DNA of 64,000 nt from Filobasidium wieringae (Eukaryota > Basidiomycota > Tremellomycetes > Filobasidiales > Filobasidiaceae), in the NCBI GenBank assembly GCA_001600055.1, contig BCIV01000011.1, positions 1-64,000 on the forward strand. The letters run 5' to 3'. The notes below the pieces were generated by a model. That model was not told where the DNA came from. It saw nothing but the letters and a program-made list of their open reading frames with translations, and did no database searches. Positions within the stretch are counted from its first letter, which is position 1. The number at the start of each line of letters is the position of its first letter. Shown one piece after another: positions 25,801-36,808 of the stretch. Both the position numbers and the translations under genes were made by a program.

Positions 25801-26175
25801 GAGGGAGGTGATTCTGGTCGACAGTTCGTCGGCCTGTCGCATCGATATACTTGTTGAGTTCAGATAGTAATCGTGATAGATCCGTACGACTGACCTTGCC
25901 AACCTGAAACCTCTCACACTTCAACAACTCGCTCTCCAGCTTCTTTACGAAATTATCCTCTTCTGGCTGTTCCCATCGCTTCATACCCTGAGAACCGCCT
26001 CCAGAGTTGTCCTTGAGGAAACGCTTGAGACCGTTGTAATCGAGGTACTGGTCTGACCATTCATGGTATAATGCGGACTGTGAGCAAAGATGAGATGCAG
26101 GATCAGTGGGGGGCTGTTTGAGAGATAATGATAGAGAGATGCAGGACTTGCTCTTATCCGTTGACCGAACTTCAT
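22841..26175 (-). CDS. VTC4: Vacuolar transporter chaperone subunit 4, polyphosphate polymerase
   Basis: This is a multi-exon minus-strand gene. The N-terminal SPX domain (MKFGQRI at 26175, [15 protein letters not shown] segment, [12 protein letters not shown]) senses inositol pyrophosphates. An acidic linker ([15 protein letters not shown]) follows. The catalytic tunnel domain contains [37 protein letters not shown] and YAVLEVKLQ, supplying the Arg/Lys and Glu residues that bind ATP, metal and polyphosphate. Those segments are diagnostic of Vtc4 rather than Vtc2/3. After a Ser-rich linker come three C-terminal membrane helices ([38 protein letters not shown]). The complex makes polyphosphate from ATP and moves it into the vacuole. 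A palindromic CACGTG lies 160 bp upstream of the ATG. Confidence 0.93.
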
Positions 26176-26779
26176 GATGAGAGAGGTGTAGTGGGTGAGG
26201 TGAGGAGAGAGGGAGAACGAGCAGCAGTAGTAGCAGATGTATGGTACTATCAGTAGATAGGGGTAGTAGGCCGTAGGACGAGTAACAGCGAGAGTGAAGC
26301 TGCTTCAGTAAGAAATGTCTTGCTCGCCTGATGCACGTGCGTCATATTCGCTCAACACAATCAACCCGCGGATGCAAATATTCCTCATAAAACGACCGTT
26401 CTACATACTGGCTTATCGGCCACATCTCACAGGATCACAGGCTCGCAGGCTCACAATAACGATGTACATGACCTCGTACGCAAAGTGCTTGCTGTTCACT
26501 CTGACATGGTCACCACGCAACTTCCTCGTGAGCCTACCGAGCAGGCGAGCAGCCAGGTCACGGTCAAATTGATAATCATCGTAATGCCAAACATTCCCAT
26601 CACATTCTCCTGACTTGTACATTTTGCCTTTCGGCTGTTTTTACTAGACACTAGCTACTCATGATCCGTCCTCTACGAAACAATCACGTACGATACATGG
26701 AACGAGATCAGCACCTGCCGTACGGAGGAGGCGCGACGTGGAACTTGCCTTCTTTCACTGACAATCCGAATTGACATGC
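26176..26779. promoter_or_regulatory. VTC4 promoter and 3' flank of the small microexon gene
   Basis: A 604-bp gap with the CACGTG site. No conserved ORF is seen; the longest plus-strand frame (26315-26572) has no recognisable features. Confidence 0.45.
26334..26339. promoter_or_regulatory. CACGTG E-box, candidate Pho4 site upstream of VTC4
   Basis: The palindromic octamer GCACGTGC (26333-26340) lies about 160 bp before the VTC4 start. Pho4-type bHLH factors bind CACGTG and VTC genes belong to the phosphate-starvation regulon in yeasts, including Cryptococcus. The link here is inference from motif and position. Confidence 0.45.
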
Positions 26780-27154
26780 TTACTTGGCGTGCCTGTCGGA
26801 AGTCGAGTCCTCGACCTTGCTAGCAGAGTCCTGTGGTCGAACAATCGCATCAGTTGGACCCCTCGTTAAAGGCTGATTTACGGATGAAAACAGACCTGGG
26901 CGACCTGTAAGACGAGAAAGGAGGTTTAGTAAACCGCCGACAATGGGAACATTCGATCGCTGTACTGACCTTCTTGGCAGCATCGGAAACACCACCAGAC
27001 GACTGCTCCTGGTCTACCAATCAAGCGATGGCAGACGTTAACGACGAGATATCCGGAATGGGCGAGCACACTCACCCATAGGGTTGTGCTTGTTCTCAGT
27101 GTTGGGGGACTGCGCTCCTCCAGTCTTCTTGAGCTGCTCGGGTGCGTTGGACAT
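26780..27154 (-). CDS. 60-residue hydrophilic protein encoded by four exons, one of 9 nt
   Basis: Starts MSNAPEQLKKTGGAQS (ATG 27154-27152) and ends STSDRHAK (TAA 26782-26780). Exon 2 ends DAAKK. A 9-nt exon (26896-26904) adds VAQ, and the last exon continues DSASKVEDSTSD. All three introns are GT-AG and the frame is kept. The product is highly charged and polar, with no Cys, signal or membrane segment, like small fungal stress or LEA-type proteins. That comparison is general only; no family is recognised. It shares a 397-bp divergent promoter with the Rcy1-like gene. Confidence 0.65.
26896..26904 (-). other. 9-nt microexon (VAQ)
   Basis: GTCGCCCAG on the minus strand is flanked by CTTACAG on the acceptor side and GTCTGT on the donor side. 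Being three codons in phase 0, it can be skipped without frameshift. Confidence 0.6.
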
Positions 27155-27551
27155 GTTTGTTGAGGTTGTAGGTTTGGATTGGGTTGTTTAGCTGCAGATG
27201 ATCGTTGATGGTACCTCGAAGAAGAGGTAACTTGCGGTGGTTGTAGCAGTGAAAGGGATTATAAGACTCGGACCGTCGTGTCGTCGTGCCGCAACCAACC
27301 GAGCAATGTAAGCTCGTGATGATGTCACCACTTTCTCACGCTCGAGCTTGGCGACGTGTATCCAGGAGCACTGTCGACGTGTATAGGGCAAGGGCGACGC
27401 GTGTCTACGATAGCGACGTGTATGTGTTGGTCGATGATCTAGCATTCGAGGTTCATTCGACATCGCCGGTTCTGGCAGGTCACACTCACTCGACTTGAAC
27501 ACCAGCAATCACTCAGATGGCCATCATCTCTTGTCATACTACCTTATAGTA
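27155..27551. promoter_or_regulatory. Divergent promoter with four spaced CGACGTGT-like boxes
   Basis: Four boxes of the form KCGACGTGTA occur at 27351, 27374, 27394 (variant CGACGCGTGT) and 27413, about 20 bp apart and all in the same orientation. The ACGTG core is typical of bZIP/bHLH sites. They lie 130-200 bp before the Rcy1-like ATG and about 200-260 bp before the small hydrophilic protein gene. Confidence 0.45.
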
Positions 27552-30500
27552 ATGTGGGGGTTCAACAAGTCAGCCCCTTCTTCCTCTTCGACGACCACCC
27601 GGAATGCCGTACCACCCGTCAACATACCCTCTTCATTCTCCGTCTTACAACCTACACTGGTCAATGGCAACAGCAATGCAAGCAAGAGCAGCACGCTAGA
27701 GACCAAGATCGGCACACTCCCAATCAACCTGCATGCCAACGTCTTGTTCTACCTGCCTATCGGCGATGTGCCTCGATACGCACAGACATGCAGAGCCCTG
27801 GCTCAACTGGTCAAGTCGGACGACAGGAGTTGGAGATATCGATGTCAAACGTTAGGCATCTCGGAATTGCATCAGGAAGACTCGATAAACGTTGAGAATA
27901 GAGGCAATGCGGGACATCATCGCGGGCAGAGCTCGATATCGAGTTTGAAATCGATCACCACACCGAGAACGGTACAAGGCACCTTTGGCGATCAACAGAA
28001 AACCCAACGCAACCGAGCAAGTTCAGGAGCCTTTGAATTCACGGAGCCTGCACAAGCCCAGGATGATTTCGGCGACTTCAGCGAGACCATCACCAGCCAC
28101 AATACAGGCATACCTAAACTCCAGAAACCTCCAGGAACGCAACCGGCTAGAGGAGGAACCATACAGAACTTGATGGATCTCGACGGAGACGATGCCGCTT
28201 TCGACGATTTCGATTTTTCTTCAGTCCCTTTACCATCCAATACGAAATCGATCAAACCAAGCGAGACAAAGAAACCGAACGGCGCACAGTCGGGATTCTT
28301 TGCCTTGCCTATACCCAGTCCTGCCAAATCTACAGCAAACCGGCATAGGATCACCTCTGTCTCAAGAAGACCAACATCTGTGTGGTATGAAGCCTTCAAG
28401 GAGATCCACCTGAAACTCGTACCCTACGTGAGAATCCTTCGGACCTCCTCTTCAGCACCCTCTACCTCCGCTGCAGCTTCGTCTTCAAACTCGAGTCATC
28501 TCACGCCGACACAAACGCTCAACCTCCTCTTTCCCCCTGCTCACTCATCCGACTCAACCGTACCCACCTCTTTACCTCTCTTGGAGCAAGCCAAGACGCT
28601 AGCGCTACTCGTACTATACCTCACTCCGGTCATCGAACCAACATCAGATTGGGCATGGATCAGGCGAGTATTGATAGGTGGAGGAGGGGTCATTGATCGA
28701 TGGGATGGAAACTGTTTGAACGCTTTCGAGAACCTCGAGAGGAGATTGGATGCAACAAGCAAGACGATCGGGACGGGCAATCGCGATGCCGATAAAGTGA
28801 TCTTGGAAATGAGAAGCGTAGCAGAGTCGAGTTGGGCGGTGCATGCCGCTCTACATCGCTCAAAGATCTTGTCTTCTCCCCCGGCCCGAATCAAACCAAA
28901 ATCTCAAGCTCAAAACGGTCTATCTTTCACATCGGGTCTGGGAAAATGGGCCGGATTGGGCGTGGGTGGTGCCGCAGACGATGCGGACGAATCATGGGAA
29001 TTGGGTCGAGTCTGGGTAGAAAAACGGGAAGTCTTCTACGAGTCGGGTGCGGGTGGCAAGTGGGACAGTGGCGAGAACATCGTGTGAGTAAAGTTGCTAG
29101 CGTCGTCCTCTTATGTACTGATCAACGAAACATTGCTCAACATAGAAAACTGCCGAACGCAAAGGGATTACCCGCCACTCATACCCTCGACTTTACCCCG
29201 ATGTCAGCCGTCTTTATGGAACGTATGATCACTCGGATCAGAGAGGATGCAGGCGAAGCCCTGCGGATATTCGGAACAAGCTCTGGTATAGACGAACAAG
29301 GCGGAGCCGGGGTCAGCGTTGTGAGACGTTTCGTGGACAGATTGGTAGGGGAAGTGGTATGTCAGGCACTGCACAAACCTGAAACCCTGTTCGAACGACT
29401 AACCAGTTTCTATGCGATGTACAGATCGGGGAATACGTATCATCGCTGTTATCACAGACTAGACTCCTGTCTCAGGACCTGTTCCTTACCGCGTCTGCTG
29501 CGACATTCGTACAAGTGTGGAGAGTTGTCGAGATCACCAAGAATGTCGTGCTCGAAACCTTGCAAAATAACAATGACGCGTTGGCGAAGGGACCGGATCA
29601 TATCACGACGATCGCAAATAATGCTGGTCTGGCGGCAGAAAAGGCAGTGTGAGTACGGTTTCCTGAAACACAAACGCAGATGTGTGTTCTGAACGTATGT
29701 TTCACAGATATGGCGCGTTCGAAGAACATATGGACGAATATTTAGACGATGAGATCGAGTGGATAAAAAACGTGCTGGATAAGCTTTGCAAAGCCTGGGA
29801 TGCCAAAGTAAGCAAAACAATGACGCAATCTCGCTAGATTCTGGCTAACTCTTTGGCACACAGCAAAGCGGAAATACTCCTTCACCAACCGGTAATCAGA
29901 CGGCAACATTCCTCTCATCTTCCAATCCCGATCAAGTGAAGCGAAACGTGCTTGCGGGATTTAGAGATGCATTACTGCTCCCCGTCACCATCGTGCCCTT
30001 GACAGTGTCATACGGTATGAATGCCATTGTGACTGGTGGTACGCAGGCCGTCAACGGTTTGGCCATGTTGAATCCACAACGATGGACTGGTCAAGGTGGA
30101 ACGGACGGAAGAGAGGCAGCGAGCGGTGCACCTATCGCCGTCACAGATGGATCCAGCGAAAAGGCTATCCCTACGCAACAACTCGACAAAGTAGAAATCG
30201 AAGAGGATCTGGAATCTGCTGAACAACGAGAAAAGGCTGATGGGGAGAAAATGCAGCTATTGTTGTCTTTGGATACCGTTCTCGAATTCGTTCATGCTGA
30301 TCGTGAAAGTCTGAAACGAATCGAGACGTTTCAAGGATATCCCGGAAAATACGGAAGAAAGGTCAGGGAAGCAATTGAGGAGGTGTTCATCTACCTCTTA
30401 CGCGCCGTGGCTGGACGACATATCGTTCCTGCTTGTAACAAGTAAGCGACTTGTGCGCTTGCGTTGGTGTGTGAATAATGAGCTTATCCTCGGTCCTACA

Positions 30501-31535
30501 GAGCTATCCAACAGATGACAGACTACAAACCTGCAGACTCTGTGGAGGGTACGAGCAATCCGCCGTTACTACAATACTTGGAACTCGTCAACGTCGTGGA
30601 TACAGTTACGTCAATCTTGCAAGTTTATTTCGATAAAGATTTGGTGAGTGACGATTGTTTAGACAATACAAGCGGATTCTAAGCCAATATGAGAACAGGC
30701 TAAATATATCGATAAAACGGATTTCTTGAACGCTGCGATACAAGAAAAAAAGCGCTTTGAAGGTGCTCTGGACGATGCAGTCGCTTCTGGCATGAACGCC
30801 GGTGTCGAAGTTCTGATGAACCAGGTCGGTCTTCGCGTTCATAACTCTCTGCTTCTGATCTGACACATCTAATTTCTATAGGTAGAGCATATCATCCAGA
30901 CTCGAACCCAGCCGGGCGAATACTGTCCTCCGCCAGGACAAGATCAGGAATTGGGACCAACCAAGGCTTGCACCGACGCGATCACGTGCTTGGAGGTACA
31001 TTGTAAATTACTCAAGGGGAGTACGTCGAAGGAGGTCTTAGAGGTGTTTTATCAGGAAGTTGGGCTTCGGCTGCAAAAGTCAGTTGCACCTTTCCCTCTC
31101 TGACCCCCCGCATTACGCGCTTAAGATATGGCGCTACAGTATTTTACAGAAGCATATCAAGCGTCAGATCATATCCCTCGAAGGCGGCTTCCAGATGATC
31201 TCGGACTTGAATGTTTACTATGCTTTCATAACGTCCCTCAAGCAACCTCGAATGGCGGAAGAATTCTCCAACTTGAAGATGCTAGGACAAGTTTACATTG
31301 TCGCGGATGCAAAGGATCTAGCACAGATCATTCGAGATGTGACTCGGTACGGCGGGACCTATACGCCGGAGGATCTTTACGAGTTCATCCAACGAAGGTC
31401 AGACTGGAAGAAGATAGAGAGTACTGTAGACAAAGTGAGTTTACTTCAGCTGAGAGCTTCCGCCTCTTCTGATCCCGTTGTTTGCGCTAGGCGATGTATG
31501 CACTGTCTGTCAAGGAAGACTGTATCATAATGTGA
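27552..31535 (+). CDS. RCY1: Recyclin-1-like F-box/Sec10-domain protein
   Basis: This is a long multi-exon gene with a first exon of about 1.5 kb. An F-box-like segment (GTLPINLHANVLFYLPIGDV, TCRALAQLVKSDDRSWRYRC) is followed by a Ser/Asn-rich linker. The C-terminal half is a Sec10/exocyst-type helical domain: LSLDTVLEFVHADRESLKR, LELVNVVDTVTSILQVYF and LNVYYAFITSLKQPRM, ending VKEDCIIM at the stop 31533-31535. This F-box plus Sec10 combination is that of Rcy1/Pof6-type proteins, which act with Skp1 in endosome recycling, septation and polarised secretion. Two ATGs are possible; 27552 (MWGFNKSAPSS) is preferred because the upstream one at 27495 adds a segment unlike the family. Internal exon edges are approximate. 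Confidence 0.8.
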
Positions 31536-31925
31536 AATTTGGTAAACCGTTGTATCATTCGCATGTGCGTCTATTTAGCATGTCCTTCAGGACCCTTTGA
31601 GAATGCACATCTAACAATAGCGGCATTGTCGGACTCCCTCGACCCTGCTGCTTCCGACCTGGCTCGTTGGCTTGTAAAGCTGGAGCGAATCAGTCATCAT
31701 TCAGTTGTATTGTACTTCCCTGCTCTGTTGCGCCAGCAGACTTTTCTGGTCTAAACTTTCGAGAATCATGTCAATGAAAGCATGTCCACTGAACAGAGCT
31801 GTACCCATTAACATTCATTGATATTTCTGTTGAGATTCGAGGCTCTCTATGGCTGCTACATTGAGCCGGATCGGCGTTACTTGACGTTATTACGGTTACG
31901 ATACACATTCACTCGCTCGAGCCAT
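31536..31925. other. Convergent intergenic gap
   Basis: A 390-bp gap between the 3' ends of the Rcy1-like gene and the dehydrogenase gene. Nothing recognisable. Confidence 0.5.
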
Positions 31926-33306
31926 TTAGAGCCCGTTGCGGTTCCAGCTGACGAGAGCGTCACTACCGACCTGTCAAGAGAAAAAATGGGTCAGGATCGA
32001 ACGGACCACAGACGCCAATGATTCGAGACATACCTTCTCCTTGATCACCTTCTCGCTCAAAGCCCAGAGAGCGGAAGCGAGCCACTTGTCCTGAGCCTGA
32101 CTGGTCTCACCACCAACCTTGCCGACATCCTGGACGTAAGCGGCCTGCCAGTTCTTCTCGACGACCTCAGGGGTAGTACAAGCCCAGAGGGCGCTTCGTG
32201 CACCTTGTTCGGGAGAACGCCCCTGCAGATTCAGGAAAGTCAGTCAGGCTTTTCAGAAAAGGCTATGGGAAAAAAGCACTTACAAAGAACTCGGTAACAT
32301 TCTCGATGGTCTTACCCAAAATACCAGGGTAGGCCTCCTGCCACTGCTCCTGCATCTTGGTGTTCACGGCACCGGGGTGAACCGCCAAGACGTAGACGTT
32401 GTCACCGTTGGGCTTGATGACCTTTTCAGCGATGGATCGAGAGTACAAGATCATGGCAAGCTACAAGAGGGCATGAAATGAGTACACATGTAGCAAAAAA
32501 CACTGTAAGGCGTGACTGCTTACCTTGGTTCGTCCGTAAAGCTGAGTGTGACCGATAGAGTCATCGTTCAACTCGTCGATGGAACCAAAGTGAACGCCGG
32601 AAGGAGCGAGACGCTGTTGGTAACGAAAGGTCAGAGGTGGTCTACATCTCACTTGTAGGTTTGCGACTCACGTGCATCTCACTCGACTCGAAGACGATCC
32701 TGGGAGCAGGAGTGTTGGGGAGCTTGGAGGTCTTCCTGATGAGAGGGTAGAGCAAGTTGATGGCATAGTAGTGTCCGATGGCCTACAAAAGTGGAAAGGG
32801 GTCAATCAACCAAGTCGGATAAAGTCCTTTCGAAATGTACTCACGTTGACGGACATGTGCCTGTCAATACCGGAAGCGGCAAGACCGAACTGGTTGGTGT
32901 TGATACCGGCGGACAAGATCAACTGAGAGTGTACGTTGATGGTCAGCTCGAGGTCACGACATGGTCTTGGTCGACTACTCACAAAGTCCAACCTGGGCTC
33001 GGAATCTGCGAGCTTGGAGAAGACCTCCTTGACCTGCTTGAAGTCTCCCAAATCACACCCCCTCCACTCGACCTGAACGTCCTGGATTCCCTTCTTCTCG
33101 GCCTCTGCCTTGATCCTCTTGATGGCCTCGTCTCCCTGCTCCTGCTTTCGGTTGATCATGACGACCCTGCAGTGAGCGAGGGCGAGGGCGAGAGAGACCT
33201 CCTCGCCGATACCCTCTGCACCTCCGGTGACGATGGCTGACCTGCCAGAGAGGTCACCGAGGTCGGGCTTTCCAGGTCCGATGATGGGGTCTAGTACTGC
33301 CTGCAT
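31926..33306 (-). CDS. Short-chain dehydrogenase/reductase (SDR)
   Basis: Multi-exon, starting MQAVLDPIIGPGKPDL (33306). Rossmann motif SAIVTGGAEGIGEEV, then NRK for cofactor choice, an ILSAGIN segment (NNAG equivalent), the catalytic YGRTK (Tyr-x3-Lys) preceded by a Ser-containing FESSEMH segment, and a VHPGAVNTKM motif. The last exon ends SWNRNGL at 31926. The style is that of retinol-dehydrogenase/WW-oxidoreductase-like SDRs that use NAD(P)H on lipid or steroid carbonyls; the substrate is unknown. The gene is convergent with the Rcy1-like gene and divergently paired with none. Confidence 0.85.
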
Positions 33307-33555
33307 GTCGAGTATGTGTATGTGTGTGTGGAGTGTGGAGAGCGCTGTGTGTTGGATGTGGTGTGCGGTGCTGCTGCGGTGGCGGTTGAGCGAGTGGACG
33401 AGTGATTTCTTATAAGTCGACGACGAGAATCGATCGATCGCTGACGTGACAAGTCCATTTCATTTCAAAGATGACGTCAGCAAACAATCGTAAACACATC
33501 TCGCTCGCTACCCAACCGTTCTCGCGTTTCACCATGGCACAACTGGACACTCGCG

Positions 33556-35701
33556 CTACGATCGTACAACCGCATACCGTAGCAGCCCTCCTATGCTGCC
33601 AGACAACACCGATACAGGGGGAGGAAGCCCGAACCACTGCGTCGCGACGAAACTGGTACTGGCTACCACCGCCCACCATGGATCCGCCGTCAGCGGTCCA
33701 CTCAGCGTGCCCGAAGTGCGAGAACCCTCTGCTGAGGTGTAGATATGCCCGACTGCCAAGGACAAGATCGGCATCAATATCTAAACGTAAGTCTATAATC
33801 ACACGGCTATACTCACCTAGGAATAATTGCCAAACGGCGGTATACACTAGACCGACGGCAGCCGCGTTCAATCCTCTCAACGCGCTCTTCGCGATCGCAT
33901 ACTCCCGCCAACTCTTGTAGACGGGCAACAACGACAACTTGAGCAAGATCCCGGGCGTAAAGATCCCGAGATATCCCAATAACGCGCCCAAAACAGGGTT
34001 CCAGGGGATAGCCAGTACGCCCAGATAGCTAGAAAAGGCAAAGTTCGGCCCAGGGAAAGCTTGCAAGATGGCAAAGCCGATCCTGAACGCCGCAATGCGC
34101 ATCAGCGCATTGTTACACGGCTCGAGATCATCGATCGTACGTACAGGAAATCTCTCGAGCTGACCTGTTGCAGAGTTCGATGTTATCAGCTGCGCTCGTG
34201 CGAAAACAAGGGCGCAAACACTTACCCATCCTGGATCCACGGTATAACCTCGGAGTAGCGGTATGACGACCGGACCTCCACCACAGATGATCGTTCCAGC
34301 AATGAGAAGACTGTAGAAATTATAGATCGCATCAATCACCATCACTCGTCCTTCAAAACCCCGGTAAACCATGCTCACTTGGTGAAAAAGCTCAATGCGC
34401 GACTGGGATTGTTCAATGTGCTCTTCAGCACGACAAACGTGACCACCAGCGACACGAACACGCAGAAAATCAAAGTAGCAACCTTGATAGGTAGAGTATG
34501 AATCGGCTCCTCTTGATCGTCTGTGGTCGGATCGTTCGACGGCTGGTTGGAAGGTGCATTCCTTTGCCGAAGCTCCGAGTGATTAGGTTGAATGACGGGC
34601 GACGGTTTCCGCTCTAGTACGTCTTTGTTTTGTACAGAAACCGAACTGTTCGCACGCACAACTTGTATAGCATCTTCCTCGTGTCGTAAATCAGGTAGTT
34701 GGTAGACTTCAAGCGGAGTGGCTGGAGCTTGAGCGTCCGTTGGAGCCGACGCAGATTCGGACTGGTTTGGAACAGGCGATGGAGTTGCGACGTCTCGAGT
34801 AGAACGGCGGTTGATCCGACCACCTGGTCTGAACTTGTTCCAAATCGTGCGCTTGAAATCCCACAAGACGGCGGTGATGCCACCTCCAGCTACCAGAACA
34901 GGGTACATCTGTCACATAGCTAGATCAGTAATCCCGTACATGGCCTGGAATGGAACCTCCTTACCCACGGAGCATGGTAACAGATTCCAGCTGAAGCACT
35001 GATCAGAACGATCGCACGAGTCAGTCGATCGGTGATCGTGCTGTTACTGAGCTGGAACGCGGCTAGAGCGATCAAACCGACGGCAGCCGCATTCAGGCCA
35101 GTCAATATGGCAAGAGCGATTTCAGGCAATTCTTCTGGCAGTCGGGATATACCCGCAGCGAGACCGGCCATAGCTATCGATGCAGGGAGACTTTCCGAAA
35201 GATCAACATATTGAACGAGCACTGAACACTGAGCGATAGGAACGACTCACGACCACAAAAAGAAGGATAGGAAACCAGCAAGAGTTCCATTGCGCACCAA
35301 TGCGATGGAAAATGCCAATTGGGTAGAACCTGGTCCAGGTAGAGCGTTCCCCAAGGCAAAGAGGTCGCCGAAAGTCGTAGGCGATACCCATTGAAGATGG
35401 TTCACAAAGCGTTGTCTATAAAGCGATCGGAGATGTTAAGCTAGTCGTTTCGGACCAATATTTTCAGCAGTCATTCACTTCAGGATCACGACGTGCACTC
35501 CAGGGCCTCCGAAAGCTACCAGAAGCAGGGAGAATTAGCAAAAACGTTGCAAGCTGCTTTGAGCTACTATTCGCTCACAAGTAAAGCCGAGAAACCAATA
35601 AGCTCTAACTGTTTCGACGAGTCGAGCCTGCAAGCTTCTGGGACGTGTTGTGTTGTGCTGCGTGTCCATGTCACCAATCTCGAGCCCTCGGCATCAGTCA
35701 T
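33556..35701 (-). CDS. Chromate-transporter (CHR/ChrA) family membrane protein, two-domain type
   Basis: The start MTDAEGSRLVTWTRS (35701) leads into FGGPGVHVVILKQRFV and LGNALPGPGSTQLAFSIAL, the first CHR domain. GLNAAAVGLIALAAFQL closes it. After a hydrophilic linker the second CHR domain repeats the signatures: CGGGPVVIPLL, FPGPNFAFSSYLG and GLNAAAVGLVYTAVW. The last exon ends GGLLRYAVVRS at 33556 and is restored by joining LFLVGHIYTS across an intron. The internal duplication is the bidomain form common in fungi. Members export chromate or exchange it with sulfate; whether chromate is the natural substrate here is unknown. All introns inferred are short GT-AG. Confidence 0.88.
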
Positions 35702-35831
35702 TTTAGAAAGTGGAATCGGGAATGGATGATCTCAATCGAACTAGGAGATGGTCGAGAGTCGGATGGATGGCAAGTGTGTTGAACGGTGGTTTGTTGACAA
35801 TGTGTCGTTTATATCCAATAACTAATATTCG

Positions 35832-36329
35832 TCATTGCTTGGCATAAAACGAACGTGATCGACACCTGAAACACCACGTTCGATCGACCCATATGACCTT
35901 TCGGGACCTCACGATCTTGCATTGCCAACCACCGACTATAGCGAATGACTGAGTCGTGTAAGGGCTAGGCTGGATGCAGACATCGCATGAAGCAGCCAGT
36001 GCTCGAGGTATTGAGAAAGAAGGCGAAGAGATCGACAAGGAAAAGCGGGATAGTGAAGATTCACGGATTGAGATCTCTTCGGAAAGGGTAGGAGCATATC
36101 CGGAACAATTTGATTTGATCAAGCGGTAGGTGATACAACCTGTGATGCCTTCACCTTGGAGCCGTTGAATCAATACCGCGCCATTGTTGACATCAACACA
36201 AGGTTGAAGGTCGATCTCTCCACTGTTCAATACGATCCATTTACCAGCTGATGCGCCTAGCACACTTGATAACTCATTTAGCATGCATATCAGCACGCAT
36301 GAAACACGGGTCTGAAACACGCCTTTCAA
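35832..36329 (-). CDS. Possible small Cys-containing ORF of unknown function
   Basis: An intronless 165-codon frame starts MKGVFQTRVSCVLICMLNEL, which could be a weak signal peptide, and contains about ten cysteines (for example QPCVDVNNG, GCITYRLIKSNCSG). The gap between the chromate transporter and NudE is otherwise empty. Codon content is ambiguous and no family is recognised; a chance ORF is equally possible. The rest of the gap (36330-36808) holds another unsupported plus-strand frame. Confidence 0.25.
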   Translation of the reverse strand: MKGVFQTRVSCVLICMLNELSSVLGASAGKWIVLNSGEIDLQPCVDVNNGAVLIQRLQGEGITGCITYRLIKSNCSGYAPTLSEEISIRESSLSRFSLSISSPSFSIPRALAASCDVCIQPSPYTTQSFAIVGGWQCKIVRSRKVIWVDRTWCFRCRSRSFYAKQ

Positions 36330-36808
36330 ATGAGTCCCATAAATATACCTTTCAGCTCAATACCTCTCAGAATATTTATTAACGGCGTGAATGACCATGA
36401 CCATCTGGGAGTATTGGCCCTGACTTCTCTAGGTGTACCAAGCCCGCTCACGGAACGGGATCTTGTGCAGCGATCTTGCACACAAATCACCGACAACTGG
36501 ATCCCGGCATTGCCTGCCAGTGTACGAATCCGATATAGCTGCAAAACCTACGAACCAGTCACAGTAGCGTTTGATTGCACAGGTCTAGATAAGACTTTCG
36601 CCGGCCTACCACGTTACAGCCTTTGATCGGACATGTGAATCTCCTGTTGATTAACGAATATCACTCAAACCTTAGGGTTAGTGTCGAGCGAATCAGTCTC
36701 TTAGCCTGTTACAGGTGGATTGGTCTTCAATTATTCATTATGGCTGGTTATGAGTGAGACGGCGCTACGCTCTACACGAAATATCTGATCAAGTGGGCCG
36801 ATCGCCAA

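Noticed and set aside
36671..36690. TTAGGGTTAG string resembling a telomere unit
   Set aside because: Only about one and a half units, with a different unit from the CCCCTAA tract at 227-251; compatible with chance.
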